Assembly: GCA_016720905.1 (NCBI GenBank)
Contig: JADKJT010000030.1
Span: forward strand, 310,001 to 374,000
Length of the DNA: 64,000 nt
Direction of reading: 5' to 3'
Source: Gemmatimonadaceae bacterium
Lineage (GTDB): Bacteria > Gemmatimonadota > Gemmatimonadetes > Gemmatimonadales > Gemmatimonadaceae
The position numbers and the translations under genes are program-made. Shown in pieces: positions 50,609 through 58,309 of this stretch; the stretch's first letter is position 1; every line of letters starts with the position of its first letter. The notes under the pieces are model-generated. The model worked only from the letters and a program-made list of their open reading frames with translations. It searched no databases and was not told where the DNA came from.

Positions 50609-51279
50609 CTCGCCGTTCATTTCGAACATCAACTGGCCTGGTCGCCGACGGCGGCCTTTCGCCTCCTCTGTGCCTATGACATCGCTCGTTTCCTTCTCGA
50701 AGACTGCGTTCGCCGACTTCGGCGCCAGCCCCTGTTGGACTCGGTCCGGATATCTTCGGAGGCCCGGAGGGCGCCTTACGCTCGAGCAAGCCGCGCGTTC
50801 CTGAACGCCCTCGCGCAGCGTCGCAAGCAGTCCATCGAGGACACCTATCGGTGGGCGGGGCAGGTGCTGGCGGCACCGGTGCTGAAGCTCGGGCTGCCGA
50901 CGCTCAAGGAGTTCAGCTCCACGCGGACCCTGCTGCTCAAGATGCATGTGGTGCTGCCCCAGGCGATGTCGGTCGTGGTGCCCGACGCCGACCGCCCGAC
51001 TTCTGGGAAGATTTCCTGGACGGTCACACCGGTGTCGCATCGGCTTCGACGAGATGGCGCCGGAGCTGGCCTGGGCGCTGGAGGGGTCGTCAAGGGACTC
51101 GGCGCGCACTTTGGCGAGCGGGTGGGGACCTCCGCCGACTGGTCGGTCCCGGTGCGCCCGGCTGCCGGGCTCTGGAACCCGCCGCCGGCCGGTCGAGCGC
51201 CAAAGAGATGCTCCGGGTCAGCGCCGGTCAAGTCGACCGCGACCCCCGGCGGGCTTTCTTCCGCTGCGGGCCAGCGTAG
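50609..51279 (+). pseudogene. Unrecognised coding remnant, frames broken
   Basis: The gap between the S41 gene and EF-P is 751 bp. One frame is open from just after the S41 stop and reads like real protein: LAVHFEHQLAWSPTAAFRLLCAYDIARFLLED, AYARASRAFLNALAQRRKQSIEDTYRWAG and LKMHVVLPQAMSVVVPDADRP. It then switches to DFWEDFLDGHTGV, next GFDEMAPELAWALEG, then ERVGTSADWSVPVRPAAGLWNPPPAG, and finally EMLRVSAGQVDRDPRRAFF, ending at 51279. At least three indels are needed to join these. No start codon with a ribosome binding site is visible. I recognise no family. Reading in this strand is preferred because the opposite frames are Arg-rich shadows. Confidence 0.35.
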
Positions 51280-51359
51280 CTAAATTTCGAGGCTGTCCAA
51301 CAATCGCGTGCGCGTTCACCTACGCCGCAGGCGTTCCCCTGATCGTTCCAGGTCTCGTT

Positions 51360-51926
51360 ATGGCTTTTTCCGCGACTCAAATCCGCCGCGGCATGGTGCT
51401 CGTGTTCGAGGGTGACCCGTGCCGTGTGGTGGAATTCCGGCATCATACGCCCGGCAACCTGCGCGCGATGGTGCAGGCGAAGCTCAAGAATCTTCGCACC
51501 GGTTCCAACTTCGAACATCGCTTCCGGGCGGCCGACACCATCGTGAAAGCCGACATGGAAACGCATGAGCTGGAGTTCATGTATCAGGGTGGCGATTCCT
51601 ACCACTTCATGAACGTCGAGAACTACGATCAGCTGGAGATGGACGAAGAAGCGCTTGGTGATGCGGCGCCGTGGATGCAGCCGGGGATGAAGATTCTGGC
51701 CGAGTACTACAACGGCCGCCCCATCGGTATCGAGATGCCGAATTCGATGGTGTTCACCATTGTCGATACGGCGCCCGTGGTGCGTGGGGCCACCAAGAAC
51801 GCGTCGTCCAAGCCGGCCAAGCTGGAAAACGGCGTGATGGTGAACGTGCCGGAGTTCGTGGAATCGGGGACACGCATCCGCGTGAATCCCACCACGGGCG
51901 AATATCTCGATCGCGCCAAGGACTGA
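51360..51926 (+). CDS. efp: Elongation factor P with Asn at the modification site
   Basis: 188 residues with three beta-barrel domains of EF-P: KOW-like domain I (SATQIRRGMVLVFEGDPCRVVEF), OB domain II (ADMETHELEFMYQGGDSYHFMN, MKILAEYYNGRPIGIEMPNSM) and C-terminal S1-like domain III ending SGTRIRVNPTTGEYLDRAKD. It relieves ribosome stalling at polyproline. The tip loop of domain I reads HHTPGNLRAM: Asn33 stands where E. coli has Lys34, or Pseudomonas has Arg. Beta-lysylation, rhamnosylation or 5-aminopentanolylation at that residue is therefore impossible. It lies just before the tRNA array. Start ATG 51360 is unambiguous by alignment. Confidence 0.96.
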   Translation: MAFSATQIRRGMVLVFEGDPCRVVEFRHHTPGNLRAMVQAKLKNLRTGSNFEHRFRAADTIVKADMETHELEFMYQGGDSYHFMNVENYDQLEMDEEALGDAAPWMQPGMKILAEYYNGRPIGIEMPNSMVFTIVDTAPVVRGATKNASSKPAKLENGVMVNVPEFVESGTRIRVNPTTGEYLDRAKD

Positions 51927-52070
51927 AGGCGCCGCGCGGGTGTCGGCGAGTCGCGAGCGGGTTGCAAACGACGGCTCGACTGGTTACGATTTCCGACTCC
52001 CCTCGCGCGTCTTTCTGGTGTGATCGGGAGTTCCGAACGGTGTGGCGAAGCGGCCCACGCGTTCGACACG

Positions 52071-52144
52071 GTGGCCGTAGCTCAATTGGTTAGAGCACCG
52101 GATTGTGGTTCCGGGGGTTGCGGGTTCAATTCCCGTCGGTCACC
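52071..52144 (+). tRNA. tRNA-His (GTG)
   Basis: A 74-nt cloverleaf: acceptor GTGGCCG/CGGTCAC (one G-T pair), anticodon loop TTGTGGT, T-loop TTCAATT, discriminator C as required for His identity. No CCA. First of seven tRNAs in an array downstream of EF-P. Confidence 0.95.
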
Positions 52145-52187
52145 CTGAGTCGCATCGAGAGCGTCCGGCTGCTGCAGGCGCTCCCGG

Positions 52188-52260
52188 AGGTCCGTAGCTC
52201 AATTGGTAGAGCACCGGTCTCCAAAACCGGCGGTTGGGGGTTCGATTCCCTCCGGGCCTG
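52188..52260 (+). tRNA. tRNA-Trp (CCA)
   Basis: A 73-nt cloverleaf with acceptor AGGTCCG/CGGGCCT, anticodon loop CTCCAAA and discriminator G, the Trp identity base. Forty-three bases after tRNA-His. Confidence 0.95.
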
Positions 52261-52272
52261 TTGGTGAAGAGA

Positions 52273-52315
52273 GTACTTAGTACCAAGTACCAAGTACCAA
52301 GTACTCAGTACCGAG
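52273..52315 (+). repeat. GTACCAA heptamer tandem repeat before a T-run
   Basis: Between tRNA-Trp and tRNA-Glu, the unit AGTACCA is repeated three times exactly (about 52279-52299) and flanked by degenerate copies (GTACTTA, GTACTCA, GTACCGA), followed by TTTTT. Every unit contains the self-complementary GTAC, so several alternative stems can form. It may end the His-Trp transcript or be a simple-sequence tract. Confidence 0.6.
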
Positions 52316-52361
52316 TTTTTGGCAGGGTACGACCGGGCAGGTTGATCGCTCGGGGCAGGGA

Positions 52362-52380
52362 GCAATCGCTACGCGATTGC
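52362..52380 (+). repeat. Perfect hairpin GCAATCGC/GCGATTGC
   Basis: An 8-bp perfect stem with a 3-base loop in the tRNA-Trp to tRNA-Glu spacer. No T-run follows. It is the first of three consecutive stem structures in this 208-bp spacer. Confidence 0.5.
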
Positions 52381-52395
52381 GACAGGTCATAGAAA

Positions 52396-52430
52396 CTGTT
52401 TTTCAAGTCGCGCGAGCGACTGAAAAACAG
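52396..52430 (+). repeat. Long hairpin with A/T-rich base
   Basis: CTGTTTTTCAAGTCGC (52396-52411) pairs with GCGACTGAAAAACAG (52416-52430) around a GCGA tetraloop, with a single bulged base. The stem can form on either strand. The short T-rich and A-rich arms make it resemble a bidirectional terminator. Confidence 0.55.
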
Positions 52431-52433
52431 CAT

Positions 52434-52474
52434 ACCGCTAACGGCACCCGCCGAAGGCGGGCGACGTTGGCGGT
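52434..52474 (+). repeat. Compound hairpin running into tRNA-Glu
   Basis: ACCGCTAACG (52434-52443) can pair with CGTTGGCGGT (52465-52474), enclosing a perfect CCCGCC/GGCGGG stem. The 3' arm includes the first six bases of tRNA-Glu (GGCGGT), so this fold competes with the tRNA acceptor stem. Confidence 0.45.
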
Positions 52475-52541
52475 ATCGTCTAGGGGACTAGGACACGGCC
52501 CTCTCAAGGCTGGAACACGGGTTCGAATCCCGTTACCGCTA
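52469..52541 (+). tRNA. tRNA-Glu (CTC)
   Basis: A 73-nt cloverleaf: acceptor GGCGGTA/TACCGCT (G-T at the first pair), anticodon loop CTCTCAA, T-arm ACGGG/CCCGT with loop TTCGAAT, discriminator A. Glu anticodon CTC. Confidence 0.93.
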
Positions 52542-52590
52542 CTGGAAGGTGCTGGTCAGTAGGACGTGGTTGGCAGGTGCAGGGCAGTTT

Positions 52591-52662
52591 GGCTCCATCG
52601 TCTATCGGTTAGGACACGACCCTTTCAAGGTTGAGAGACGGGTTCGACTCCCGTTGGAGCTA
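52591..52662 (+). tRNA. tRNA-Glu (TTC)
   Basis: A 72-nt cloverleaf: acceptor GGCTCCA/TGGAGCT, anticodon loop CTTTCAA, T-arm ACGGG/CCCGT, discriminator A. The second Glu isoacceptor, 49 bases after the CTC one. Confidence 0.95.
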
Positions 52663-52711
52663 TGGCTCCCTTGGCGGGGCCTGAGAGGTGCTGGTGCAGG
52701 TGTTGGGACCG

Positions 52712-52786
52712 GGGGGCGTAGCTCAGTTTGGTTAGAGCACTCGACTGTCACTCGAGAGGTCGCGGGTTCGAGCCCCGTCGCTCCCG
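52712..52786 (+). tRNA. tRNA-Asp (GTC)
   Basis: A 75-nt cloverleaf: acceptor GGGGGCG/CGCTCCC (one G-T), anticodon loop CTGTCAC, T-loop TTCGAGC, discriminator G as required for Asp. Confidence 0.95.
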
Positions 52787-52860
52787 TATTACGTGATGTG
52801 TGAAGGACCTGGGATGCTGTGGATGTGGGAGGGCCGGCTAGGCCGGAGCAGGTGATGGAC

Positions 52861-52942
52861 GCCCTCGTGGTGGAATTGGTAGACACGCTACTTTGAGGTG
52901 GTAGTGCTGAAAGGCGTCGCGGTTCGAGTCCGCGCGAGGGCA
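52861..52942 (+). tRNA. tRNA-Leu (GAG)
   Basis: An 82-nt class II tRNA with a long variable arm: acceptor GCCCTCG/CGAGGGC, anticodon loop TTGAGGT, T-loop TTCGAGT, discriminator A. Confidence 0.94.
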
Positions 52943-53000
52943 TTTCCGCTGGTGCAGGCGATGGGGCACGGCACCTCTCCGTGTGCATTACCCGAGTGTC

Positions 53001-53072
53001 GCCACAGTAGCTCAGTGGTAGAGCACCCGATTCGTAATCGGGCGGTCATCGGTTCAATCCCGATCTGTGGCT
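53001..53072 (+). tRNA. tRNA-Thr (CGT)
   Basis: A 72-nt cloverleaf: acceptor GCCACAG/CTGTGGC, anticodon loop TTCGTAA, T-loop TTCAATC, discriminator T. Last tRNA of the array, followed by a terminator hairpin. Confidence 0.95.
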
Positions 53073-53114
53073 CTTTCGACTGGTCCCATCGGTCGCGCTT
53101 CTAGCAGTGTTCGC

Positions 53115-53147
53115 AACGGACGCCCTCGCGGCGTCCGTTGGCGTTTA
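53115..53147 (+). terminator. Terminator hairpin after the tRNA array
   Basis: AACGGACGCC (53115-53124) and GGCGTCCGTT (53130-53139) form a perfect 10-bp stem with a CTCGC loop, followed by the short T stretch GGCGTTTA. It separates the tRNA array from yeiH and rules out the upstream in-frame start of that gene. Confidence 0.7.
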
Positions 53148-53180
53148 GGGGTTCGCCGGTCACAAAATAGACATTCCGAC

Positions 53181-54248
53181 GTGACACGATTCGCTGTGAT
53201 TCGCTTCGCCTCTATCCGCGAACTGGCCCCCGGTATTGCCGTGGCCTTGCTGGTTGCGGCGGTGTCCTGGCTGCTGGCCAACGCGGCCACTCGTCTGTTC
53301 GGACGCCCGGTGGTCGAGGCCTTGGTGTTGGCCATCGTCATTGGCATGATCGTGCGCACGCTGTGGACGGCCCCCGCGCGCATCGTGCCCGGCGTGGCCT
53401 TCACCGCCAAGCAAGTGCTCGAGGTCGCCGTCCTGCTGCTGGGGCTTTCGGTGGACCTGCCGCTGCTGGTGCGCGCCGGCCCCGCGTTGGCCCTGGGCAT
53501 CGTGCTGCTGGTGGTGTTTGGTCTCGGCGCCAGCTACCTCATTGGGCGCGCCTTCGGGCTCCCGCACCCCCTGGCCGTGCTCATCGCCTGTGGCAATGCC
53601 ATCTGCGGCAACTCGGCCATCGCCGCGGTGGCGCCGGTGATTGATGCCGACCCGGAATATGTCGCGTCGTCCATTGCCTTCACCGCGCTGCTTGGCGTCG
53701 CGGTGGTGATCGGCCTGCCGTTGCTCGTGCATCCACTCGGCTTGTCGCACTACCAGTATGGCGTGCTGGCCGGACTCACGGTGTACGCCGTGCCGCAGGT
53801 ACTCGCAGCGGCGTTTCCTGTCAGCGTGCTGTCCGGTCAGGTCGCGACGTTGGTGAAACTGGTGCGCGTGCTGATGCTGGGGCCGGTGGTGATTTTTTTC
53901 GCGCTCACGCCTCGTGCCAACGCGCTATCCGATCCCACCAGCAAAACGGGCTGGGTCGACGCGAAACGCCCCCGCTTCGCGCTCACCAAGTTCGTGCCGT
54001 GGTTCATCACTGGGTTTGTGATGCTGGCGGCGCTGCGATCAACCGGAATGGTTCCGGTGGCCGTCGTCGAACCGACGCGCGCGGTCTCGGCTTGGCTCAC
54101 GATCGCGGCCATGGCGGCCTTGGGACTGGGAGTGGATGTGCGTGCGGTTACGCGTGCCGGTGGGCGGGTGATCGCCACCGTGACGGCATCGCTCGTGGCG
54201 CTCATTGGACTGAGTATTGCGTTGATCCGGCTGTTGGCGATTGCCTGA
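53181..54248 (+). CDS. yeiH: YeiH family (UPF0324) membrane protein, putative sulfate exporter
   Basis: 355 residues if started at GTG 53181; the in-frame start at 53067 lies in the tRNA-Thr 3' end and terminator and is rejected, and GTG 53196 is another option. Ten or so transmembrane helices. Family signatures: EALVLAIVIGMIVRTLW, KQVLEVAVLLLGLSVDL, LIACGNAICGNSAIAAVAPVI (conserved CGNAICG), VYAVPQVLAAAFPVS and KFVPWFITGFV. YeiH proteins are annotated as putative sulfate exporters, sometimes near Cys or sulfonate metabolism; no such genes are nearby. The stop lies in a 15-bp tandem duplication. Confidence 0.9.
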   Translation: MTRFAVIRFASIRELAPGIAVALLVAAVSWLLANAATRLFGRPVVEALVLAIVIGMIVRTLWTAPARIVPGVAFTAKQVLEVAVLLLGLSVDLPLLVRAGPALALGIVLLVVFGLGASYLIGRAFGLPHPLAVLIACGNAICGNSAIAAVAPVIDADPEYVASSIAFTALLGVAVVIGLPLLVHPLGLSHYQYGVLAGLTVYAVPQVLAAAFPVSVLSGQVATLVKLVRVLMLGPVVIFFALTPRANALSDPTSKTGWVDAKRPRFALTKFVPWFITGFVMLAALRSTGMVPVAVVEPTRAVSAWLTIAAMAALGLGVDVRAVTRAGGRVIATVTASLVALIGLSIALIRLLAIA

Positions 54249-54265
54249 AAGGCGATTGCCTGAAA
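54236..54265 (+). repeat. Perfect 15-bp tandem duplication over the yeiH stop
   Basis: GGCGATTGCCTGAAA at 54236-54250 is repeated exactly at 54251-54265. The yeiH TGA is in the first copy; the second copy lies after it. It looks like a recent slippage or an assembly stutter. Confidence 0.85.
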
Positions 54266-54289
54266 GGCGCCGACACCTGCTTGTGTGCA

Positions 54290-54508
54290 ATGGGCCGCGA
54301 TCGGAAATTGAAGATCATGGAACCCGTCATCGAACCAACGGTCAGCGCGCTCTCTCCGCTGTTTGAGCTGCGCGCCTGGCGCCGCGAACTGGATCGGCTT
54401 GCACAGCAGCACGCGGGCGATGCAGCGACCATCGCGGCGGTTGTGCACGCAAAGCGTGAGGTAGACGAATGGATCCGGGCTCGGGAGCGACCACGACCCA
54501 ACGGATGA
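54290..54508 (+). CDS. Hypothetical small helical protein, 72 aa
   Basis: Start ATG 54290 or ATG 54317 (63 residues). The sequence is helical and charged: SALSPLFELRAWRRELDRLAQQHAGDAATIAAVVHAKREVDEWIRARERP, with heptad-like spacing compatible with a short coiled coil. No signal or membrane segment. It sits between yeiH and the kinase gene. No family recognised. Coding quality is reasonable but the call rests on composition and position only. Confidence 0.45.
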   Translation: MGRDRKLKIMEPVIEPTVSALSPLFELRAWRRELDRLAQQHAGDAATIAAVVHAKREVDEWIRARERPRPNG

Positions 54509-54631
54509 ATCCACGGGGCCAACGTCTTGTTCTGCCGCGGATGGATTCGTTTGCGCACCACTGGATGCTCGTCCATATTGACGAGTCCGACTGTCACGGT
54601 CACTTGCCTCGGCCCTCCCTGAGCCACTGCC

Positions 54632-57247
54632 ATGTCTGAGACGTCCCAGTTGCTCGCGGAGATTCTCACCGATCGCTACCGCATCGAACGCCAGATTGGC
54701 CAGGGCGGCATGGCCACCGTATACCTCGCCGAGGACCTCAAGCATGAGCGACAGGTGGCGCTCAAGGTGCTGCGGCCCGAGCTGGGCGCGGTGCTCGGCA
54801 CCGAGCGGTTCCTCGCTGAAGTCAAGATCACGGCGCGCCTCGATCATCCGCATATCCTGACGCTCATTGATTCGGGCAGTGCGGGCGGGTTGTTGTACTA
54901 CGTGTTGCCCTTTGTGCGCGGGGAATCGCTGCGCGATCTGCTGGACCGTGAACAGCAGTTGAGCCTCGAACAGGCGCTGGCCATCACGAAGCACATTGCG
55001 AGCGCGCTCGACTACGCGCATCGCAAGGGGGTCGTGCATCGCGACATCAAGCCCGAGAACATCCTGCTGCAGGAAGGCGAAGCGATGCTGGCCGATTTCG
55101 GTATCGCATTGGCCGTGCAGGAGTCGGGTGGCAGCCGTCTCACAGAGACGGGTTTGTCGCTGGGCACGCCGTACTACATGAGTCCCGAACAAGCCACGGG
55201 AGAGCGCGCCCTCGACGCACGCAGTGACTTGTATTCACTGGCGTCCGTGCTGTACGAGATGCTGGTGGGTGAGCCGCCAATCACGGGCAAGACCACGCAA
55301 GCCGTGATTGCCAAGCTGCTCACGGAATCGCCGATGCATGTGCGGACCGTGCGAAACACGGTGCCGGAGCATATCGACGCGGCAATTGCCAAGGCGTTGT
55401 CGAAAGTGCCGGCCGATCGCTTCACGTCGGTCGCCGATTTCAGTCGCGCACTCGAGGCGGCACCGGTGGCCGCCCCCAACGCCGTCGGAAACGCCGCGGC
55501 AATGCCATCAGCCCGTTCGCGTTCGCGCCCCGCGCTGATTGCGGCATCTCTGGCGGGCATTGCCGTTATCGGAACCGTTGGCTGGATGGCGGCGAACGGG
55601 AAATTCACGCGCGAAGACACGTCGGCCGCGCTGCGCGATCGCACGCAGCTCACGTTCACCGGCAAGATCAGTGCGCCCACGCTCTCCGCCGACGGCAAGC
55701 AACTGGCCTACTTCACGCGCGAATGCACTGGCGCCGACTGCCGCTACGCGCTGGACGTGCAGGATGTGGGCAGCACCACGACGCGCCGCGTGACGGAAGG
55801 GGCGACGGCCGCATACGCACTCGAGTGGAGCCCCGACCGCCGCAACCTGATGGTAAACGGCACGATTGGGGGGAAGTACGGCACCTTCATCGCGTCGGCC
55901 CTCGGGGGCGCGCCGCGCTTCCTCACGCCGGGCGCTGCGACATTCTATGCTGGCGGCGACTCGCTGCTGCTGGGACCGGCCGGCGCCTCAGAAACCAACT
56001 TCTATGTGCGCGTCGCGGGATTGGACGGCACCGTACGCGACAGCGTGCGGGTTCCCGGTCCCGGCGGCCTGCTGTCATCGCTGGTGTCCATTCCCGGCAC
56101 CACGCGATTTGTAGCGCTGGTGATTCAACAGGCGCACGGGTTGTGGCAGGTGCTCGAACGGGACGGCACCGTGACCGACAAGCTGCTCAACTCCTGCACG
56201 TGTGGCGCCGCGGCATCGCGCGATGCGTTGTGGATGACGCGCGCCGGACCGACGGCGGCCGAAGCGGTGGTGCGAGTCGCCCTCGATCCATCCAACGGAA
56301 AGTTTTCGGCCCATCAGGATACGATTTACAGCGGCCGGTTCACCAACCTGTCGGTGACGGCCGATGGCACGCAGATGGCCGTCGATGATGGCAGCTATAC
56401 GTTTTCCGTAATCGCGGGCAATCTGGCCGACCTGATGGCGGGCAAGGTGCCGGCTGGCGCACCGCTCATGCAGGCCTCCAATCGCGTCAGCGCGTTTGTC
56501 TCGCCGGATGGCGAACGATTGCTGATGCGACGCAGCGTGCCCACGCCCAATGGGGCCGATGAACTGCGCTATTCCATCGCGCCCTTCGCGGGCGGTGCCG
56601 AAACGCCGCTCAACCTGGCGGGGCAGGTGGTCGGCGCGCAGTGGTACGACTCGGTGACGGTGCTCGTTCGCTCGTTGAATTCCACCGGGTCACACCTTGC
56701 GCGCGTCGACATTCGCACTGGGTCGGCAAGTGGCGCCATCGACGTACCCGATTCCGTGCTTACCAGTGTGACCGCCCTGCCGAATGGCTGGGCGTGGATT
56801 CCCACTGCGCGCGACCGGGTGATTGTCGACGAGCGAGGCAAGCGACATGAGATTGCCAAGCCGGCGTGGTTCGACAACTTCTTGCAGGTGGATGCGTCGC
56901 CCGACGGATCACGCCTGGCCGTGGTCGGCTGGGGGCTTTCCACGGGCGATACCGTGCGTGTCGATGTGGTGCCGACCGCCGGCGGCGAGATGACGGCCTG
57001 GTCCCGATCGTTCGCCGAGACCGCCACTGCGAACTGGCTGGCTGACGGGTCGCTGGCGTTCACCGTCTGGAGCGGCACCGATGCGGCCGATATTCGTCAA
57101 CTGACCGGCCCCGGCCAGGAGAAGCGGATTGGCGCGGTCGCCCATGTCGCGACGCAGATGACCCTGTCGAGTAACCTCAAGCGCGCGACCATCATGTGGC
57201 GCGACTACCGAGGCGACGCCTGGATGTATCGCGTGGTGAAGCCATGA
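54632..57247 (+). CDS. Membrane Ser/Thr protein kinase with C-terminal PD40-type sensor
   Basis: 871 residues. Hanks-type kinase domain at about 15-275: G-loop GQGGMATVYLAED, catalytic Lys in VALKVLRPE, HRDIKPENILL, DFGIALAV, a TETGLSLGTPYYMSPEQA activation/P+1 loop, then DARSDLYSLASVLYEML. One transmembrane helix (PALIAASLAGIAVIGTVGWMAA, about 305-326) follows. The extracytoplasmic part has WD40/PD40-like repeats (APTLSADGKQLAYFTRE, LEWSPDRRNLMVNG, RVSAFVSPDGERLLMRR, VDASPDGSRLAVVGWG). The kinase is active-site complete. This kinase-propeller fusion is common in Gemmatimonadota and Acidobacteriota. Ligand and targets are unknown; it stands alone. Confidence 0.95.
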   Translation: MSETSQLLAEILTDRYRIERQIGQGGMATVYLAEDLKHERQVALKVLRPELGAVLGTERFLAEVKITARLDHPHILTLIDSGSAGGLLYYVLPFVRGESLRDLLDREQQLSLEQALAITKHIASALDYAHRKGVVHRDIKPENILLQEGEAMLADFGIALAVQESGGSRLTETGLSLGTPYYMSPEQATGERALDARSDLYSLASVLYEMLVGEPPITGKTTQAVIAKLLTESPMHVRTVRNTVPEHIDAAIAKALSKVPADRFTSVADFSRALEAAPVAAPNAVGNAAAMPSARSRSRPALIAASLAGIAVIGTVGWMAANGKFTREDTSAALRDRTQLTFTGKISAPTLSADGKQLAYFTRECTGADCRYALDVQDVGSTTTRRVTEGATAAYALEWSPDRRNLMVNGTIGGKYGTFIASALGGAPRFLTPGAATFYAGGDSLLLGPAGASETNFYVRVAGLDGTVRDSVRVPGPGGLLSSLVSIPGTTRFVALVIQQAHGLWQVLERDGTVTDKLLNSCTCGAAASRDALWMTRAGPTAAEAVVRVALDPSNGKFSAHQDTIYSGRFTNLSVTADGTQMAVDDGSYTFSVIAGNLADLMAGKVPAGAPLMQASNRVSAFVSPDGERLLMRRSVPTPNGADELRYSIAPFAGGAETPLNLAGQVVGAQWYDSVTVLVRSLNSTGSHLARVDIRTGSASGAIDVPDSVLTSVTALPNGWAWIPTARDRVIVDERGKRHEIAKPAWFDNFLQVDASPDGSRLAVVGWGLSTGDTVRVDVVPTAGGEMTAWSRSFAETATANWLADGSLAFTVWSGTDAADIRQLTGPGQEKRIGAVAHVATQMTLSSNLKRATIMWRDYRGDAWMYRVVKP

Positions 57248-57294
57248 CCTTGTTCCGCGCGCGCCCCGAACGTTAAGTTCTTGGTGTGCAACGT

Positions 57295-57314
57295 CTGCGG
57301 ACCACGGTCCGCAG
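57295..57314 (+). terminator. Hairpin after the kinase gene
   Basis: CTGCGGACC (57295-57303) and GGTCCGCAG (57306-57314) form a near loop-less palindrome, so an 8-bp stem with a CACG loop is likely. There is no T-run. It lies 47 bp after the kinase stop and 5 bp before tRNA-Gly, so it may end the kinase mRNA or act in tRNA 5' processing. Confidence 0.45.
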
Positions 57315-57319
57315 GCTTC

Positions 57320-57392
<73 letters not shown>

Positions 57393-57420
57393 CTTGATCA
57401 CCTGAAATCAGTACAACACC

Positions 57421-57444
57421 ATGGCGCCGCGCTTGCGGCGCCAT
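57421..57444 (+). terminator. Hairpin after tRNA-Gly
   Basis: A perfect 10-bp stem ATGGCGCCGC/GCGGCGCCAT with a GCTT tetraloop, 29 bp after the tRNA. The following bases (TCGTGTG) are only weakly T-rich. It also lies at the 3' end of the convergent CitE-like gene, so it may serve both strands. Confidence 0.6.
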
Positions 57445-57475
57445 TCGTGTGTGAGGACCACGAGCTCTCGCACAC

Positions 57476-58309
57476 TCACGCCCCCGTCCCATCCGGGCCC
57501 ACCGCCCGCTCGGCGCGAGCCAGCACCGACTGCGCGCGCCGTATCACCGGGCGATCCACCATCATGCCGTCAACCGCTACCGCGGCACCATCAGCCGCGG
57601 CTGCGGCCTCGAGCACGCGGCGGGCGTGGGCGATAGCCACTGCGCCTGGATGCATGGCTGCGTGCACCACAGGCACCTGACGGGGGTGAATGCACAGCTT
57701 GGCGCCGAAACCCTCGCGCATGGCGCGCCGGGTGGCATTGGCAAGTGCGGCATCGTCGTTCAGCGCAATCGTCACGCCGTCGACGGGCGCGGCCAACCCC
57801 GCCAATCGGGAGGCCAGCACGAGCTGGGCGCGATAGGGGGCCAGTTCCGTTTCATCGGCATCAGACTCGATGCCCAGATCGAGCTGGAAGTCGAGGCTGC
57901 CGAAGACCAGCTGCTGAACGCCCGGCACGGCGCCGATGGCCGTGGCGTTGGCGAGGCCTCGCGCGCTTTCGATCAACGGCCACAGGCCGACATCGGGGAG
58001 TGTGTCCAGATCGAATGGCTGCTCGCACTTGGGCAGCATGACACCATGCACGCCGATATCCCGTAGCGCCGACACATCGTCCTCGAACCACGGGGTCCCC
58101 CGCGCATTGACCCGTACGATGCGCAACGGACCATCGGTGACTACCGCATTCCGCAGCCACGCCACTACCGACTCGCGCGCCAACACCTTGTTGGACGCGG
58201 CCACGGCGTCTTCCAGGTCGAGCACAATGGCATCGGCACCGCTGGCGGCCGCCTTGTCGAAGCGCTCCGGTCGATCACCCGGTACGAACAGCAATGTGCG
58301 CACAATCAT
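57476..58309 (-). CDS. CitE-like CoA-ester lyase (probable citramalyl-CoA lyase)
   Basis: 277 residues, HpcH/HpaI aldolase fold. Motifs: TLLFVPGDRPERFDKAAASGADAIVLDLEDAV (Mg-binding Asp/Glu), VRVNARGTPWFEDD, GVMLPKCE, LWPLIESARGLAN and FGSLDFQLDLGI. These lyases split citramalyl-CoA, malyl-CoA or related esters to acetyl-CoA plus an oxo acid. Overlap with the PrpD-family gene (4 bp) and the CoA-transferase, hydratase and dehydrogenase upstream point to (S)-citramalyl-CoA cleavage into acetyl-CoA and pyruvate, the last step of itaconate degradation (RipC/Ccl). The specific substrate is inferred from context. Confidence 0.85.
   Translation of the reverse strand: MIVRTLLFVPGDRPERFDKAAASGADAIVLDLEDAVAASNKVLARESVVAWLRNAVVTDGPLRIVRVNARGTPWFEDDVSALRDIGVHGVMLPKCEQPFDLDTLPDVGLWPLIESARGLANATAIGAVPGVQQLVFGSLDFQLDLGIESDADETELAPYRAQLVLASRLAGLAAPVDGVTIALNDDAALANATRRAMREGFGAKLCIHPRQVPVVHAAMHPGAVAIAHARRVLEAAAAADGAAVAVDGMMVDRPVIRRAQSVLARAERAVGPDGTGA

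Noticed and set aside
50519..51109. Minus-strand gene in the gap before EF-P
   Set aside because: Its product is Arg/Gly-rich without a recognisable fold, whereas plus-strand pieces show normal amphipathic protein sequence.
52273..52315. CRISPR array in the GTACCAA repeat tract
   Set aside because: Units are 7 bp with no spacers, and no cas genes are present.
53067..53180. Upstream in-frame start for yeiH
   Set aside because: It overlaps the tRNA-Thr 3' end and the terminator hairpin; the extra residues are Arg-rich and not family-like.
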